From Maribacter algarum (ex Zhang et al. 2020) (GTDB lineage: Bacteria; Bacteroidota; Bacteroidia; Flavobacteriales; Flavobacteriaceae), in contig NZ_VATY01000001.1 in assembly GCF_005885635.1 (NCBI RefSeq), forward strand, positions 682,001 to 746,000: a DNA stretch of 64,000 nt. The letters are read 5' to 3'. Every line of letters starts with the position of its first letter. Positions within the stretch are counted from its first letter, which is position 1. Shown here piece after piece: positions 47,081 to 55,450 of this stretch. The notes beneath the pieces were generated by a model, which saw only the letters and a program-made list of their open reading frames with translations, was not told where the DNA came from and made no database searches. The translations under genes and the position numbers were made by a program.

Positions 47081-48634
47081 ATGAAAAAACTTACTTTACT
47101 TTTTATTCTATTCTGCTTCTTTAATAATCTTTTTGGTCAAGTTCAAAGTTGTCAAGATAAATTTATCGCTCAGGAGTTTGATAAAAATAGAGAGAACGGC
47201 GTATTTGATTATAATGATAAATGGATAAATGGTTCAACAATTAAAGTGAAGTTTCTCGGGGGTAGTGATTTTGTGAAATCTAAGATAGTTAAGTATTCAA
47301 GATATTGGGAAAAATATGCAAATATTACTTTTAAATTTATAGACTTTGGTTCGGCTGATATTTTAATTTCATTTTTAGATGACGGTTCTTGGAGTTATGT
47401 CGGCAAAGCTTCTAAAAAAATAGCAAGTGAGAATAGGGCTTCAATGAATTTTGGGTGGTTTACTGATACTACCAAGGAGATAGTTTTTAAAAGGACCATA
47501 CTGCATGAATTCGGACATGCATTGGGTTTACATCATGAACATACAAATCCTAAAAACAATATCAAATGGAACAAACCAGTAGTTTATAATTATTACTCAA
47601 ATAAGGGCTGGACACCCGAAAAGGTGAGAAGTAATCTTTTCCCTAAATATGGCGAGACCCTTTCAAATAGTAAATACGATAAATATTCCATTATGCATTA
47701 TCACATTCCCAAAGAACATACCTTAGATGGTTATTCTGTAGGATGGAATTCAGAACTATCCAATGGAGACAGAAATATTATCTCTGAAATGTACCCTAAA
47801 CCAACTACTAAAAAAGTTACCTCTACTGAAATCTCAAACACTAAACCGGCTACGGGACAAATCTTAGATGTTCAAATGGAACATGGTGTTTATCGACTAG
47901 ATAAAAACAATACTAATACCCTTGGTACGGAATTATCAATAAGTTTTAACATTAACAATGCAAAATCAAAAAAGTCTAGTATAGTTGCTTATTTCTATCA
48001 TGCAAATGGTCGAAAACTAATTAATAATGAAGCAATAAATTATAGAACAGATATTGGTCAAGTAGGTGCTTTAAAAGAGTTTTCACCTACGTATGAAGAA
48101 TCTACTTATGATGGTTTAAAAATATTTATTCCTTATTGGACTTTTGATCTTGGAAATGGAGAATTTCCCCTAAAGTTCATGTTTAACTTACGCTCAGAAG
48201 ATAAAACATTAGTAACTAGTGGTTATTACCAAATAACATACCTGAAGGGAAAAATAGTAAATGAGCTAAAATCAAATGCTATAATGACAGGTGTAAATAT
48301 TGGAGTCTTGCCCATTTTTGTTATAAAAAATGCAGAGGAGGAGGAATGCACCACATGTTTACTTTTTGTTAATTCTAAATACCAACCTATTTTAACTCAA
48401 GAAAATCAACACTTCAAAATTTGCCAAAACTTCACCCCAAAAAACTTTACCGAAATTTATGGAGTTCACCCTGATGACAATAAGATTAGTTTAAGTCTCG
48501 ATATTAATGATATACCAATGAATAAAAGCGAGTTGAATAGTGGCAAAATATATTATGCCGTAGCTTTATATAGCGAGGGCACAGAAATAATTAGAGAGGC
48601 CACTTGGACTCCTATTGAATTTCAATTTGAATAA
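47081..48634 (+). CDS. Secreted astacin/metzincin-type (M12A) metalloprotease
   Basis: A secreted protease of 518 residues (ATG at 47081 chosen over the GTG before it) with a signal peptide ending LFGQ. The zinc site is His142-Glu143-x-x-His146-x-x-Gly149-x-x-His152-Glu153 (HEFGHALGLHHEH), and the Met-turn is YSIMHYHIP. The N-terminal part matches metzincin catalytic domains (ANITFKFIDFGSADILISF). Residues about 265-518 form one or more unrecognised beta-rich domains. It is cargo of the mobile element, next to the integrase but with its own gap of about 250 bp. Confidence 0.85.
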   Translation: MKKLTLLFILFCFFNNLFGQVQSCQDKFIAQEFDKNRENGVFDYNDKWINGSTIKVKFLGGSDFVKSKIVKYSRYWEKYANITFKFIDFGSADILISFLDDGSWSYVGKASKKIASENRASMNFGWFTDTTKEIVFKRTILHEFGHALGLHHEHTNPKNNIKWNKPVVYNYYSNKGWTPEKVRSNLFPKYGETLSNSKYDKYSIMHYHIPKEHTLDGYSVGWNSELSNGDRNIISEMYPKPTTKKVTSTEISNTKPATGQILDVQMEHGVYRLDKNNTNTLGTELSISFNINNAKSKKSSIVAYFYHANGRKLINNEAINYRTDIGQVGALKEFSPTYEESTYDGLKIFIPYWTFDLGNGEFPLKFMFNLRSEDKTLVTSGYYQITYLKGKIVNELKSNAIMTGVNIGVLPIFVIKNAEEEECTTCLLFVNSKYQPILTQENQHFKICQNFTPKNFTEIYGVHPDDNKISLSLDINDIPMNKSELNSGKIYYAVALYSEGTEIIREATWTPIEFQFE

Positions 48635-48753
48635 AGCAATGTTAGATATTAACTCATTAACGACATCAATTACTTATTGTGGCTAGTATACTAAATGTTT
48701 AATTTTCGAGCTATTAAACCCTGATTAAGTAGCGGATTCAAAAAGGAAAAGAG

Positions 48754-49044
48754 TTACTCCTTTTTCTGGAAACGTCGCCACTCACCTCTGGAGAAATAAT
48801 ACATATAACCGTTATGCTCAAAATTTTGATATCTAGTCACTAATCTCTTAAGTATGTTTTCTAATTTTTCTGGAGATTTAATGTATCTTTTTACATGTCC
48901 ATGCTGACATAATAATGGTTTTCCTTTATTTACCAAAAGGTAGCTGTTTCCACTATTCGATACTTTAAAATTTCCATCGAAGTAAACCGCTTGTCTTATC
49001 CAAAGAGAGATTATTTCATCGTGTATATTATAAATTTCGGACAT
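48754..49044 (-). CDS. Small hypothetical protein divergent from the SRAP gene
   Basis: A 96-residue soluble protein beginning MSEIYNIHDEIISLWIRQAV, with basic, aromatic-rich stretches (KRYIKSPEKLENILKRLVTR, YMYYFSRGEWRRFQKKE). No family or motif is recognised. The ATG is 12 bp from the operator at 49057 and it is divergent from the SRAP gene, so the two may be co-regulated, possibly by a DNA-damage repressor. Confidence 0.55.
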   Translation of the reverse strand: MSEIYNIHDEIISLWIRQAVYFDGNFKVSNSGNSYLLVNKGKPLLCQHGHVKRYIKSPEKLENILKRLVTRYQNFEHNGYMYYFSRGEWRRFQKKE

Positions 49045-49056
49045 AATCCAAATTTA

Positions 49057-49069
49057 TGGATTTATTCCA
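49057..49069. promoter_or_regulatory. dinB-type palindromic operator in front of the SRAP gene
   Basis: TGGATTTATTCCA has the same arms and spacing as the dinB sites at 630 and 649 (TGGAWT-N-ATTCCA). It lies in the 65-bp divergent gap between the small minus-strand gene and the SRAP gene. Confidence 0.6.
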
Positions 49070-49109
49070 TTTTATTTAATTTTAATTATATTTATATAAA
49101 TTGTGAATC

Positions 49110-49913
49110 ATGTGCTACTCGACATCAAATAAAGAAAAATCAATAGCCCAAATGGAGCGAGAGCTAGAGGCGCAAAAAAAAGCTAGTTTAAATTATAAGC
49201 CCCATTATTGGATGACAGGCTTCGCACATGAAACCATCTATGCAGTAACCCAAGAAAACCCTAGTATTATTGACGAAATGACTTGGGGCATTGTTGAACC
49301 CTGGACCAATGATGTGAGTGAAAGGTGGAAAAAGCTAGCGGGTAAATCCTTAAATACTCAAGCGGAATATGTGTTTGAAAACAATCGAAGTGAGGAAGCC
49401 ATTTTAAAGCGTAGATGCATTATTCCCGTTACGGGTTATTTTGAACCCTATAAAATAAAGTCTGCTTCGTATCCGCATCTAGTGCAACCCGTACATGAAA
49501 CGTATTTAGGGTTGTTGGGAGTCTACAATACTATCAATGGAATTAATTACACTAGTATCTTGACTGCCCCCGCCAACTCGTTCATGGAAATGGTTCATAA
49601 TGGAAAGAAACGTCAACCGATTATGCTAGACCCTAACTATTGGAAAGAATGGGTGTCCAATGACTTGAACGATGGACAAATACGTCACTTGATGTTTCAA
49701 TGTGATACAGAACAGGAATTAGAAGCGTTCACAGTCCTCAGAACTGCAACCAATGCCAGGGCTGATAACAATGTTCCTGAAATTTTAGATAAGCAATATT
49801 TCCCAGAGGTAGTCGAGCAACAAAAATATGATATTCGTCAAGCTGATGTTTATAATGAAAATTGGGATAATCTCAATAGCGGAAATCAAAACCCAACCAA
49901 CCTATTTGGATAA
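49110..49913 (+). CDS. SRAP (HMCES/YedK) family abasic-site-binding protein
   Basis: A 267-residue protein of the SOS-response-associated peptidase family, which shields abasic sites in single-stranded DNA by a covalent link to its N-terminal Cys. After Met removal, Cys2 (MCYSTSNKE) is in place. Also visible are WGIVEPW, LNTQAEYVFE (the position of the usual Asn-Ala-Arg-Ala-Glu), RRCIIPVTGYFEP with the conserved Glu, and MVHNGKKRQPIML with the active-site His. The usual NARAE is degenerate (NTQAE). It sits behind a dinB-type operator and is on a mobile element. Confidence 0.9.
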   Translation: MCYSTSNKEKSIAQMERELEAQKKASLNYKPHYWMTGFAHETIYAVTQENPSIIDEMTWGIVEPWTNDVSERWKKLAGKSLNTQAEYVFENNRSEEAILKRRCIIPVTGYFEPYKIKSASYPHLVQPVHETYLGLLGVYNTINGINYTSILTAPANSFMEMVHNGKKRQPIMLDPNYWKEWVSNDLNDGQIRHLMFQCDTEQELEAFTVLRTATNARADNNVPEILDKQYFPEVVEQQKYDIRQADVYNENWDNLNSGNQNPTNLFG

Positions 49914-50064
49914 GGTAATATAACTAAACAATGATATTGATAAGTACATAAAGAACTAAGAAAAACGCCAGTATTAACTGAAAGAATGGACATTGAAAGT
50001 AATGAATTCAAAAAAATTCAAAAGTAGAATAGTATTTACTAAAACATATTAAAATTATATGGTC

Positions 50065-50217
50065 ATGAGTAAGAAAGAAAATGACGACCTAGAGAATTGG
50101 AAAACTTTGATCGATTCAAGAGTGCTTTCACCTCAGGAAAGGATTAAGGAAAAAGAAGCACTTCATAAAGCGAGAGAGACTAGACGAAATAATAGTTCAA
50201 ATAAAAAATCACTATGA
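50065..50217 (+). CDS. 50-residue charged protein coupled to the next gene
   Basis: The frame MSKKENDDLENWKTLIDSRV to NNSSNKKSL, 50 residues and highly charged, helical in character (LSPQERIKEKEALHKARETR). Its stop overlaps the start of the gene at 50214 as ATGA, the mark of a translationally coupled pair. An upstream in-frame ATG at 50059 is possible. No family is recognised. An antitoxin or small regulator is possible. Confidence 0.5.
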   Translation: MSKKENDDLENWKTLIDSRVLSPQERIKEKEALHKARETRRNNSSNKKSL

Positions 50218-50483
50218 CTATAGATGATTTCAACCATAAATGGAAAAGGTATCTTGGTGATGGTCATTATGGGATGGATATTAACATCCCTGAAGTTATC
50301 TTATATCTTGATAGTGAATTCGATAAAGAAGTAAAAATTAACCCAGATTTCCAATATTTTCAAATAAAACTAAAATATGAAATGTGTGTGATTTATGCCG
50401 AGAGTGATAAAACCACATTTTGGCAAAATGAAACAAATACTATGTTAGGGAATACTGAACCTAAACTTTGGGAGCCAAAGTAA
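50214..50483 (+). CDS. 89-residue hypothetical protein, second of a coupled pair
   Basis: Soluble protein starting MTIDDFNHKWKRYLGDGHYG, with acidic patches (EVILYLDSEFDKEV) and aromatic strands (FQYFQIKLKYEMCVIYAES). No recognised domain. Overlaps the 50-residue gene upstream by 4 bp. The size and coupling recall toxin-antitoxin pairs, but there is no sequence signature for this. Confidence 0.5.
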   Translation: MTIDDFNHKWKRYLGDGHYGMDINIPEVILYLDSEFDKEVKINPDFQYFQIKLKYEMCVIYAESDKTTFWQNETNTMLGNTEPKLWEPK

Positions 50484-50556
50484 TGGTTTCCTGAAGATTA
50501 ATATTATAAATCGAAAACTCAGATAAACACCTTCAAGCTCTTCAATATTCTCCATA

Positions 50557-51060
50557 ATGAAAAGTAAAACTCAAATAGAGCGTAAATTGAAATTCTTAAA
50601 TGAAGTTAAAAGAACAACTTCAATTAATTCTAACAATAATAAAAAGTTTGAGATAAGAACGTCAAACAATATCTATGCATGGTCAACAAGTATTGAAAAA
50701 ATCGAACTTATAAGAAAAGGACTATCCTATGCTGCGATAGAATCCTTAAATGAACAAACTAAGGTACCACTAAACCATTTTTTAAACTCTTTAGAAATAA
50801 CTCAAAACACCTACGCTAAAAAGAAAAGAACCAAAGCAGTATTAAGCCAGCGAAAAAGCGAGTTTGTTATGGAGTTGGTGGAACTTTTCGATTATGGACT
50901 GAGGGTATTCAATTACGAAGAGAAAAAATTTCAAAGATGGCTACAAAAACCTAATATCACTTTAAACGATTTATCTCCCCACAGCTTTTTTGATACTACC
51001 GCAGGTATTTCTGAAGTGAGAAAGGTGTTGAACAGAATTGAAAATGGGAATATGGCCTAA
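50557..51060 (+). CDS. Xre/MbcA/ParS-family antitoxin without a RES toxin
   Basis: A 167-residue protein. The N-terminal half has the Xre-like helix-turn-helix (ELIRKGLSYAAIESLNEQTK, LEITQNTYAKKKRTKAVLSQ). The C-terminal half matches the toxin-binding DUF2384 domain (ELFDYGLRVFNYEEKKFQRW, then DLSPHSFFDTTAGISEVRKV and LNRIENG). Such antitoxins normally precede a RES-domain toxin that depletes NAD. The next gene, 168 bp away, is not a RES protein, so this antitoxin appears to be orphaned or has a new partner. Confidence 0.85.
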   Translation: MKSKTQIERKLKFLNEVKRTTSINSNNNKKFEIRTSNNIYAWSTSIEKIELIRKGLSYAAIESLNEQTKVPLNHFLNSLEITQNTYAKKKRTKAVLSQRKSEFVMELVELFDYGLRVFNYEEKKFQRWLQKPNITLNDLSPHSFFDTTAGISEVRKVLNRIENGNMA

Positions 51061-51227
51061 TTTATACCAATTCAGAATTTTATAAGTTAATTATAGTATA
51101 CTGTTTGAAATTGGTTCAAAATTTGCTTTGATTATAGTAAGATAAATTTTAATCGAACAGTTAATCGAATCTTTTTGTTCTTTGAATATTAATTTTCTAG
51201 ATTAAGGAATAATAGATACATTTGAGT

Positions 51228-51557
51228 ATGTCAGCAGCGGTAAAAAAATATGATTTTGGTAACCTCTTCGAAGAAGCGGGTGCAACAACTAACAAGTTGC
51301 ATGTTGTCTTTAGAGATAACTTGTGGTTTTTAATTAGGGAGGACAGAACAAGGTCCGTTTTTAGACATGATGATATGGTTAAGGTATTGAACAAGGCTTA
51401 CCTTTATATGCTTGAAACTCAAGATTTCGATAGACTGGCTATACATAATCGTGATGGTTCTGTAAATCAAATAATACCTTTCGAATATATTAGAAATACA
51501 TTCTCTAATATTTCAGCTAGAAAGAAATTAAATAAATCTAGTTTAAAAAAGATTTAG
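51228..51557 (+). CDS. DUF2188-like small protein, partner of the next gene
   Basis: A 109-residue protein. The ATG at 51228 is preferred to the TTG at 51222. It shows the DUF2188 layout: KLHVVFRDNLWFLIREDRTR (the strand pair with a conserved Trp), a helix with a His (FRHDDMVKVLNKAYLY), and FDRLAIHNRDGSVNQIIPFE, where IHxRDG is the family signature. DUF2188 proteins are small, of unknown function. It ends 2 bp before the deoxyribosyltransferase/TIR-like gene, so the two form an operon. Confidence 0.65.
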   Translation: MSAAVKKYDFGNLFEEAGATTNKLHVVFRDNLWFLIREDRTRSVFRHDDMVKVLNKAYLYMLETQDFDRLAIHNRDGSVNQIIPFEYIRNTFSNISARKKLNKSSLKKI

Positions 51558-51559
51558 AG

Positions 51560-52171
51560 ATGACGTTTGAAAAAAACGTTTTTATCAATTGTCCTTTTGA
51601 TTCCGAATATCGGCCTATTTTAAAGGCCGTTTTTTTTTGTCTGGTCTCTCTAGATTACAATCCTTTACTTTCTGAAACGGTTAGTTCTTCTAAGCCGAGA
51701 CTTGAGGGAATTCTTGACTTGATTGAAAAATCAAAATATAGCATTCATGATTTGTCTAGAATGAAAGCCGCAAAAAAAGGCGACCTTTCAAGGTCAAATA
51801 TGCCTTTTGAACTAGGTTTGGATGTCGGTTGCATAAGGTATGGGAGAAAAAAGCACAAGGAAAAATGCATGTTGATTTTTGACGAAGAGCAATACCGATA
51901 CCAAAAATCAATTTCGGATATAGCGGGAAGCGACATTGAGTCTCATGGAGGACAACCTCTAGTTGCTATTAGAAAAACAAGAAACTGGATATATAGACTT
52001 GAAAAAATATCCCTAAAAAGCGGGAATGCTTTGTGGGATTTATATAATATTTTTTTGACTGATTTTGAAATAATAGCTAAATCCAGAAATCTTAGTCAGG
52101 AAGATATTGAAGAGATGCCCTGGGGTGAATTCAAACAAGCAATTCAAGATTGGTTAAAAGGCAGAAAGTAA
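51560..52171 (+). CDS. Nucleoside deoxyribosyltransferase/TIR-like protein
   Basis: A 203-residue soluble protein starting FEKNVFINCPFDSEY. It belongs to a family with the hallmarks VFINCPFD, a central YSIHDLSRM and NMPFELGLDVG, which is the NDT/TIR-like Rossmann arrangement with a Glu in ELG at the catalytic position. The end has WIYRLE and a helix EMPWGEFKQAIQDWL. No signal or membrane segment. It probably handles nucleotides or NAD, as defence effectors with this fold do. The neighbouring DUF2188-like protein may be its regulator. Function is inferred, not known. Confidence 0.6.
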   Translation: MTFEKNVFINCPFDSEYRPILKAVFFCLVSLDYNPLLSETVSSSKPRLEGILDLIEKSKYSIHDLSRMKAAKKGDLSRSNMPFELGLDVGCIRYGRKKHKEKCMLIFDEEQYRYQKSISDIAGSDIESHGGQPLVAIRKTRNWIYRLEKISLKSGNALWDLYNIFLTDFEIIAKSRNLSQEDIEEMPWGEFKQAIQDWLKGRK

Positions 52172-52221
52172 TTAAAAACCATCGGTGTTTCTACTAAAAA
52201 ACTAGTCAAAATTTTTAACGC

Positions 52222-52668
52222 TCATATTAATCCATTATCAGCAAAACTGAAATACTCATTGTTTGGACAAATTATTAGGTGATCTAAAACCTTAATATCA
52301 AGCAAGTCCCCTGCTTTACTAATCTTTTGGGTTAACCTTATATCTGAATCACTAGGTTTTAATTTTCCACTTGGGTGATTATGTGCCAAAATGATACCCG
52401 TTGACAAGGTCTTTAATGCGATACTGAACAATATTCTTATATCTACCAATGTTCCTGTCAATCCACCAGTTGATAAGGTTGAAATTCCCTTTACTACATT
52501 GTCATTACTTAGTAAGACTATCTTAAAAGTTTCAAATAGTTCAATATTTTCATGATCCCAAGAATTGAATAATATTCTGTTGGCATCATAAGATGAACTT
52601 ATCTTTAAAACATCATCTTCTTTTCTGTTTTGCTTGTAACTGATACTGATTTCGTTTGCTCTTTCCAT
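52222..52668 (-). CDS. radC: RadC/JAB-domain protein (DUF2466)
   Basis: A 148-residue RadC-like protein, mostly the JAB/MPN domain. The JAMM metal site is HNHPSGKLKPSDSD (two His and Asp, with upstream Glu in the start region). STGGLTGTLVDIRILFSIAL is the usual preceding block. N-terminal HhH repeats of full-length RadC are missing, as in most copies on mobile elements. Role in recombination or DNA processing is unproven. Confidence 0.9.
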   Translation of the reverse strand: MERANEISISYKQNRKEDDVLKISSSYDANRILFNSWDHENIELFETFKIVLLSNDNVVKGISTLSTGGLTGTLVDIRILFSIALKTLSTGIILAHNHPSGKLKPSDSDIRLTQKISKAGDLLDIKVLDHLIICPNNEYFSFADNGLI

Positions 52669-52694
52669 TTTTTAAATTTTGATGGCGAGCCTGT

Positions 52695-52747
52695 CCAGAT
52701 TTTGAATGAATTAGCCAAACTTTCTTGGTGTTTCATTCAAAATCTGG
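52695..52747. repeat. Long perfect inverted repeat between radC and the coupling protein gene
   Basis: CCAGATTTTGAATGAA (52695-52710) is fully complementary to TTCATTCAAAATCTGG (52732-52747). The 21-nt loop contains a further CCAA/TTGG stem. Read on either strand there is no T-run after it, so a simple terminator is unlikely. It is in the only real gap between the mobilization genes and radC. Confidence 0.65.
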
Positions 52748-52825
52748 AGCTTGCAAAGCAAAATTTCCAAAATGTAAAGGGCATTCACGTATCAATCAAA
52801 CAACCTGAACAGATATTATAAATAC

Positions 52826-54529
52826 CTAATCCAAATCTAGATCGAGTAATGTTTTTCTCAATTTCTTGCGCTTTGTTACATTGGACTTTTCTTGGTTTGT
52901 AGAGGGTAGAAGGTTCCGAGTTTCTTCAACAATTTTAGTATAGTTGTAATATATCTCATCCTCTGAAACAGGTCTTAAATTAGTATCAACTGGTATAGTG
53001 CTTTCTCTAAATGGCTTGAATTGAACGCCTAAAAACTCCCTTGGTTCACCATCAGCTAATATTCCAAAAAACTGACCCGCATTTAAGTTTAGGATTTCAG
53101 AGGCTCTCACTCTTTCTCGTTCTTGAACACTTTCACTTTGACCTTGGTTCTTGCCGCTTGCCGAGTATCCTAAAAGACGGAAAGACTTGCTCTTACTTTT
53201 ACTTTTGGTCCAATAGCGTCTTTCATGAGTACCGAAAATCTCCTTAATCATCTTAGCAGTCATTGGGTTCGTTGTTCTACCATAAAACTGATTTCCCAAA
53301 TTAGAAACTATTACTTGGGCTTTTTGAGGTCCGTATTTATCATTGATTTGACTGATGTCTTGAGCTCCAAAAACTGTAGCTATCTTATTGCTTCGTCCGG
53401 TAGCTGGAATTTGTTCAAAATTTGGAATATAGATAGTAGGTGCTTCATCAAGTAATATCAAACTATGATGCTTATCTGGTTTGTTCATTAGCTTCGTGCA
53501 CACAGAAATGATCAATGAAATAACTGGTGCATAAGTTTCAGACAAAGAACTTTCATTACCAACACACAAAAATTTGGGATTTTCTTTATCATTAAGATTT
53601 AGGTCTAAATCATTACCCGAAAGTACCCAAAAAATAGTAGCAGAATTCAATGTTGAAAGGGCGTTCTGTAAGGTCGATAAAACACCTGCCACTTGCTTTT
53701 CAGCTCCTCTATCAATAGCCTGTTTTAAACTAGCAATCATACCACCTGCAACAGGGTCTTTTACAATTTCTGAAAGTAAAGATTCGATATTTGAATGAAG
53801 TAGTAAACTAATGACATGCGGTAATGTGCAATATCTAGGATGTTGGTTTCTCATAAACCATATCAATCCTGCTAAAATGTTTTGTGCATTTCTTCCCCAA
53901 AAATCTTGTTTCAAAACGGTTTCAGGAAGCAAATTATTAATCAAAGATTTACTAAACTCCAAGGCGTATGCCGTATTGCTTAAATATTTTGGGTTTAGAG
54001 GATTAATACGATGACTTTGGGTTGCATCCTTAAAATCCACAAAATAAAATTTCACGTTTGAAGGATATCTATTGGAAGCTGAAAAGACATGTTTAGTTAA
54101 TTCCGGACTCTTAAAATCATACAGGATTCCCGAATATTCTTTTTTAATCGCTTGGTCAATAATTGGTTCAAACAAGCTATTACTTTTACCACTCCCCGCC
54201 CCACCTTGAATAAAAATTCCTCTAAAAGGATTATCCAAATAGATTTTACCGCTCTTGGTTAAAAACTTGAATCCCAGCGCATTTCTATTCAACAAGCGAA
54301 GGTTAAAACGTAAACCTAACATTGGTCTTAGAACCCTAAAAAAGAAATAAATGAAAGGATAGATAATGTAGATTAAGGCTGGTAATCCAAAACAAAGCGA
54401 TATCAACATCCAAAATATCGGGATATCAGTTTTTTTATGAATCAAATAGATTCCAATAAAAATTAGTATTATCGATAAGGTCAGTTGTCCGTCTGACAAC
54501 TCATTCCTTGAAATTAAATTTGTTTCCAT
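52826..54529 (-). CDS. VirD4/TraG-type coupling protein
   Basis: Couples the relaxosome to a type IV secretion system, here supplied in trans. The protein has 567 residues. N-terminal membrane helices (LSIILIFIGIYLI, WMLISLCFGLPALIYIIYPF) are followed by Walker A GGAGSGKSN (about 109-117) and Walker B ILLDEAPT. TraG/TraD motifs include LNPLNPKYLS, WGRNAQNILAGLIWFMRN and VFGAQDISQIN. It lies 9 bp downstream of the relaxase gene. Confidence 0.92.
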   Translation of the reverse strand: METNLISRNELSDGQLTLSIILIFIGIYLIHKKTDIPIFWMLISLCFGLPALIYIIYPFIYFFFRVLRPMLGLRFNLRLLNRNALGFKFLTKSGKIYLDNPFRGIFIQGGAGSGKSNSLFEPIIDQAIKKEYSGILYDFKSPELTKHVFSASNRYPSNVKFYFVDFKDATQSHRINPLNPKYLSNTAYALEFSKSLINNLLPETVLKQDFWGRNAQNILAGLIWFMRNQHPRYCTLPHVISLLLHSNIESLLSEIVKDPVAGGMIASLKQAIDRGAEKQVAGVLSTLQNALSTLNSATIFWVLSGNDLDLNLNDKENPKFLCVGNESSLSETYAPVISLIISVCTKLMNKPDKHHSLILLDEAPTIYIPNFEQIPATGRSNKIATVFGAQDISQINDKYGPQKAQVIVSNLGNQFYGRTTNPMTAKMIKEIFGTHERRYWTKSKSKSKSFRLLGYSASGKNQGQSESVQERERVRASEILNLNAGQFFGILADGEPREFLGVQFKPFRESTIPVDTNLRPVSEDEIYYNYTKIVEETRNLLPSTNQEKSNVTKRKKLRKTLLDLDLD

Positions 54530-54538
54530 TTTTATGTT

Positions 54539-55450
54539 TTAACGTTCTAAGCTTTGTTCCTTTGTTTTTTGATATGATGGTTCATTTCTTATTTCTAATT
54601 CTTTTTCTTTTTTAATACTTTGAAGCGCTAGGCCCTTTTCTTCAGCTGTGCCATTTCTTAAAGTGTTCTGTATCTCAAATTTTTCAATCTCCTGTCGCTT
54701 ATAATCAAACATTTTGTCAAAGCTTTTCTCATTTTCGTTTATCCAACTTTTCCTATCAAAACCGACTTGATACGTATTGCCTCCAATCCTTCGCACTTTC
54801 GATTTTTCATTTGCCATAGGGCTAATCTTCATTTTTTGCGTTTTATCTTTTCTACTTACAATAAGATGCACATGCGATTGAAGACCAGGTTTTAATTCTC
54901 CTGATTTCGCTTGACCATTTAGCACTTCTTTATCAGTTCCTTTGAAATGTCTTTGATGTTCTATTTTGGCGAAATACACTAAATCTTTTCCCCCTTTTAA
55001 ACCTCTATCTTCTCTATTAAAGTTTTTAGCATAATTATCCATAGCTGACCTTGTATAGTCCTTTAAAAGCTGGTTATACTTTTCAAACTCATCTTTTTTT
55101 AATTCATCTACTGACTTCACTTTTCTGCCATCCGTGGATTGTTTCACTAAATAATTTAATTCCTTAGAACTAAAGCTTAAAGTGGGAGCAAAAAACTTTG
55201 TGTCATTCTTTCCTAATTTCGAAATATTAGCATCAATTTTTTCCTGAGCTTTTGTCTGAGAAACGGCATCCGATGTATGATTAAAAAAGTTTTGTTGTCG
55301 ACTTCTAAATTCAATTTCAGCTTCGCGACTTGGAGCATTCATCGCCTTGTTTTCTAAATCAATATTCTCCTTATCCAAATAATTAATTAATGCTGATGAG
55401 CTTCCAAGATTACCTCCATTAGAACTGCTATGTGTTTTAGATATCGGCAT
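54539..55450 (-). CDS. Relaxase / mobilization nickase
   Basis: A 303-residue relaxase of the Bacteroidota MobB/DUF5712-like group. The ATG at 55450 (MPISKTHSSSNGGNLGSSSA) is preferred to a TTG 15 bp upstream. SHVHLIVSRKD is the His-x-His metal motif of relaxases. The flanks (YFAKIEHQRHFKGTD, RRIGGNTYQVGFDRKSW) are typical. Its start overlaps the BfmA/BtgA gene by 14 bp. It is expected to nick at the hairpin region at 55998. Confidence 0.85.
   Translation of the reverse strand: MPISKTHSSSNGGNLGSSSALINYLDKENIDLENKAMNAPSREAEIEFRSRQQNFFNHTSDAVSQTKAQEKIDANISKLGKNDTKFFAPTLSFSSKELNYLVKQSTDGRKVKSVDELKKDEFEKYNQLLKDYTRSAMDNYAKNFNREDRGLKGGKDLVYFAKIEHQRHFKGTDKEVLNGQAKSGELKPGLQSHVHLIVSRKDKTQKMKISPMANEKSKVRRIGGNTYQVGFDRKSWINENEKSFDKMFDYKRQEIEKFEIQNTLRNGTAEEKGLALQSIKKEKELEIRNEPSYQKTKEQSLER

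Noticed and set aside
52630-52821. 63-codon frame over the inverted repeat
   Set aside because: It overlaps the start of radC in antisense and the hairpin; no protein character.
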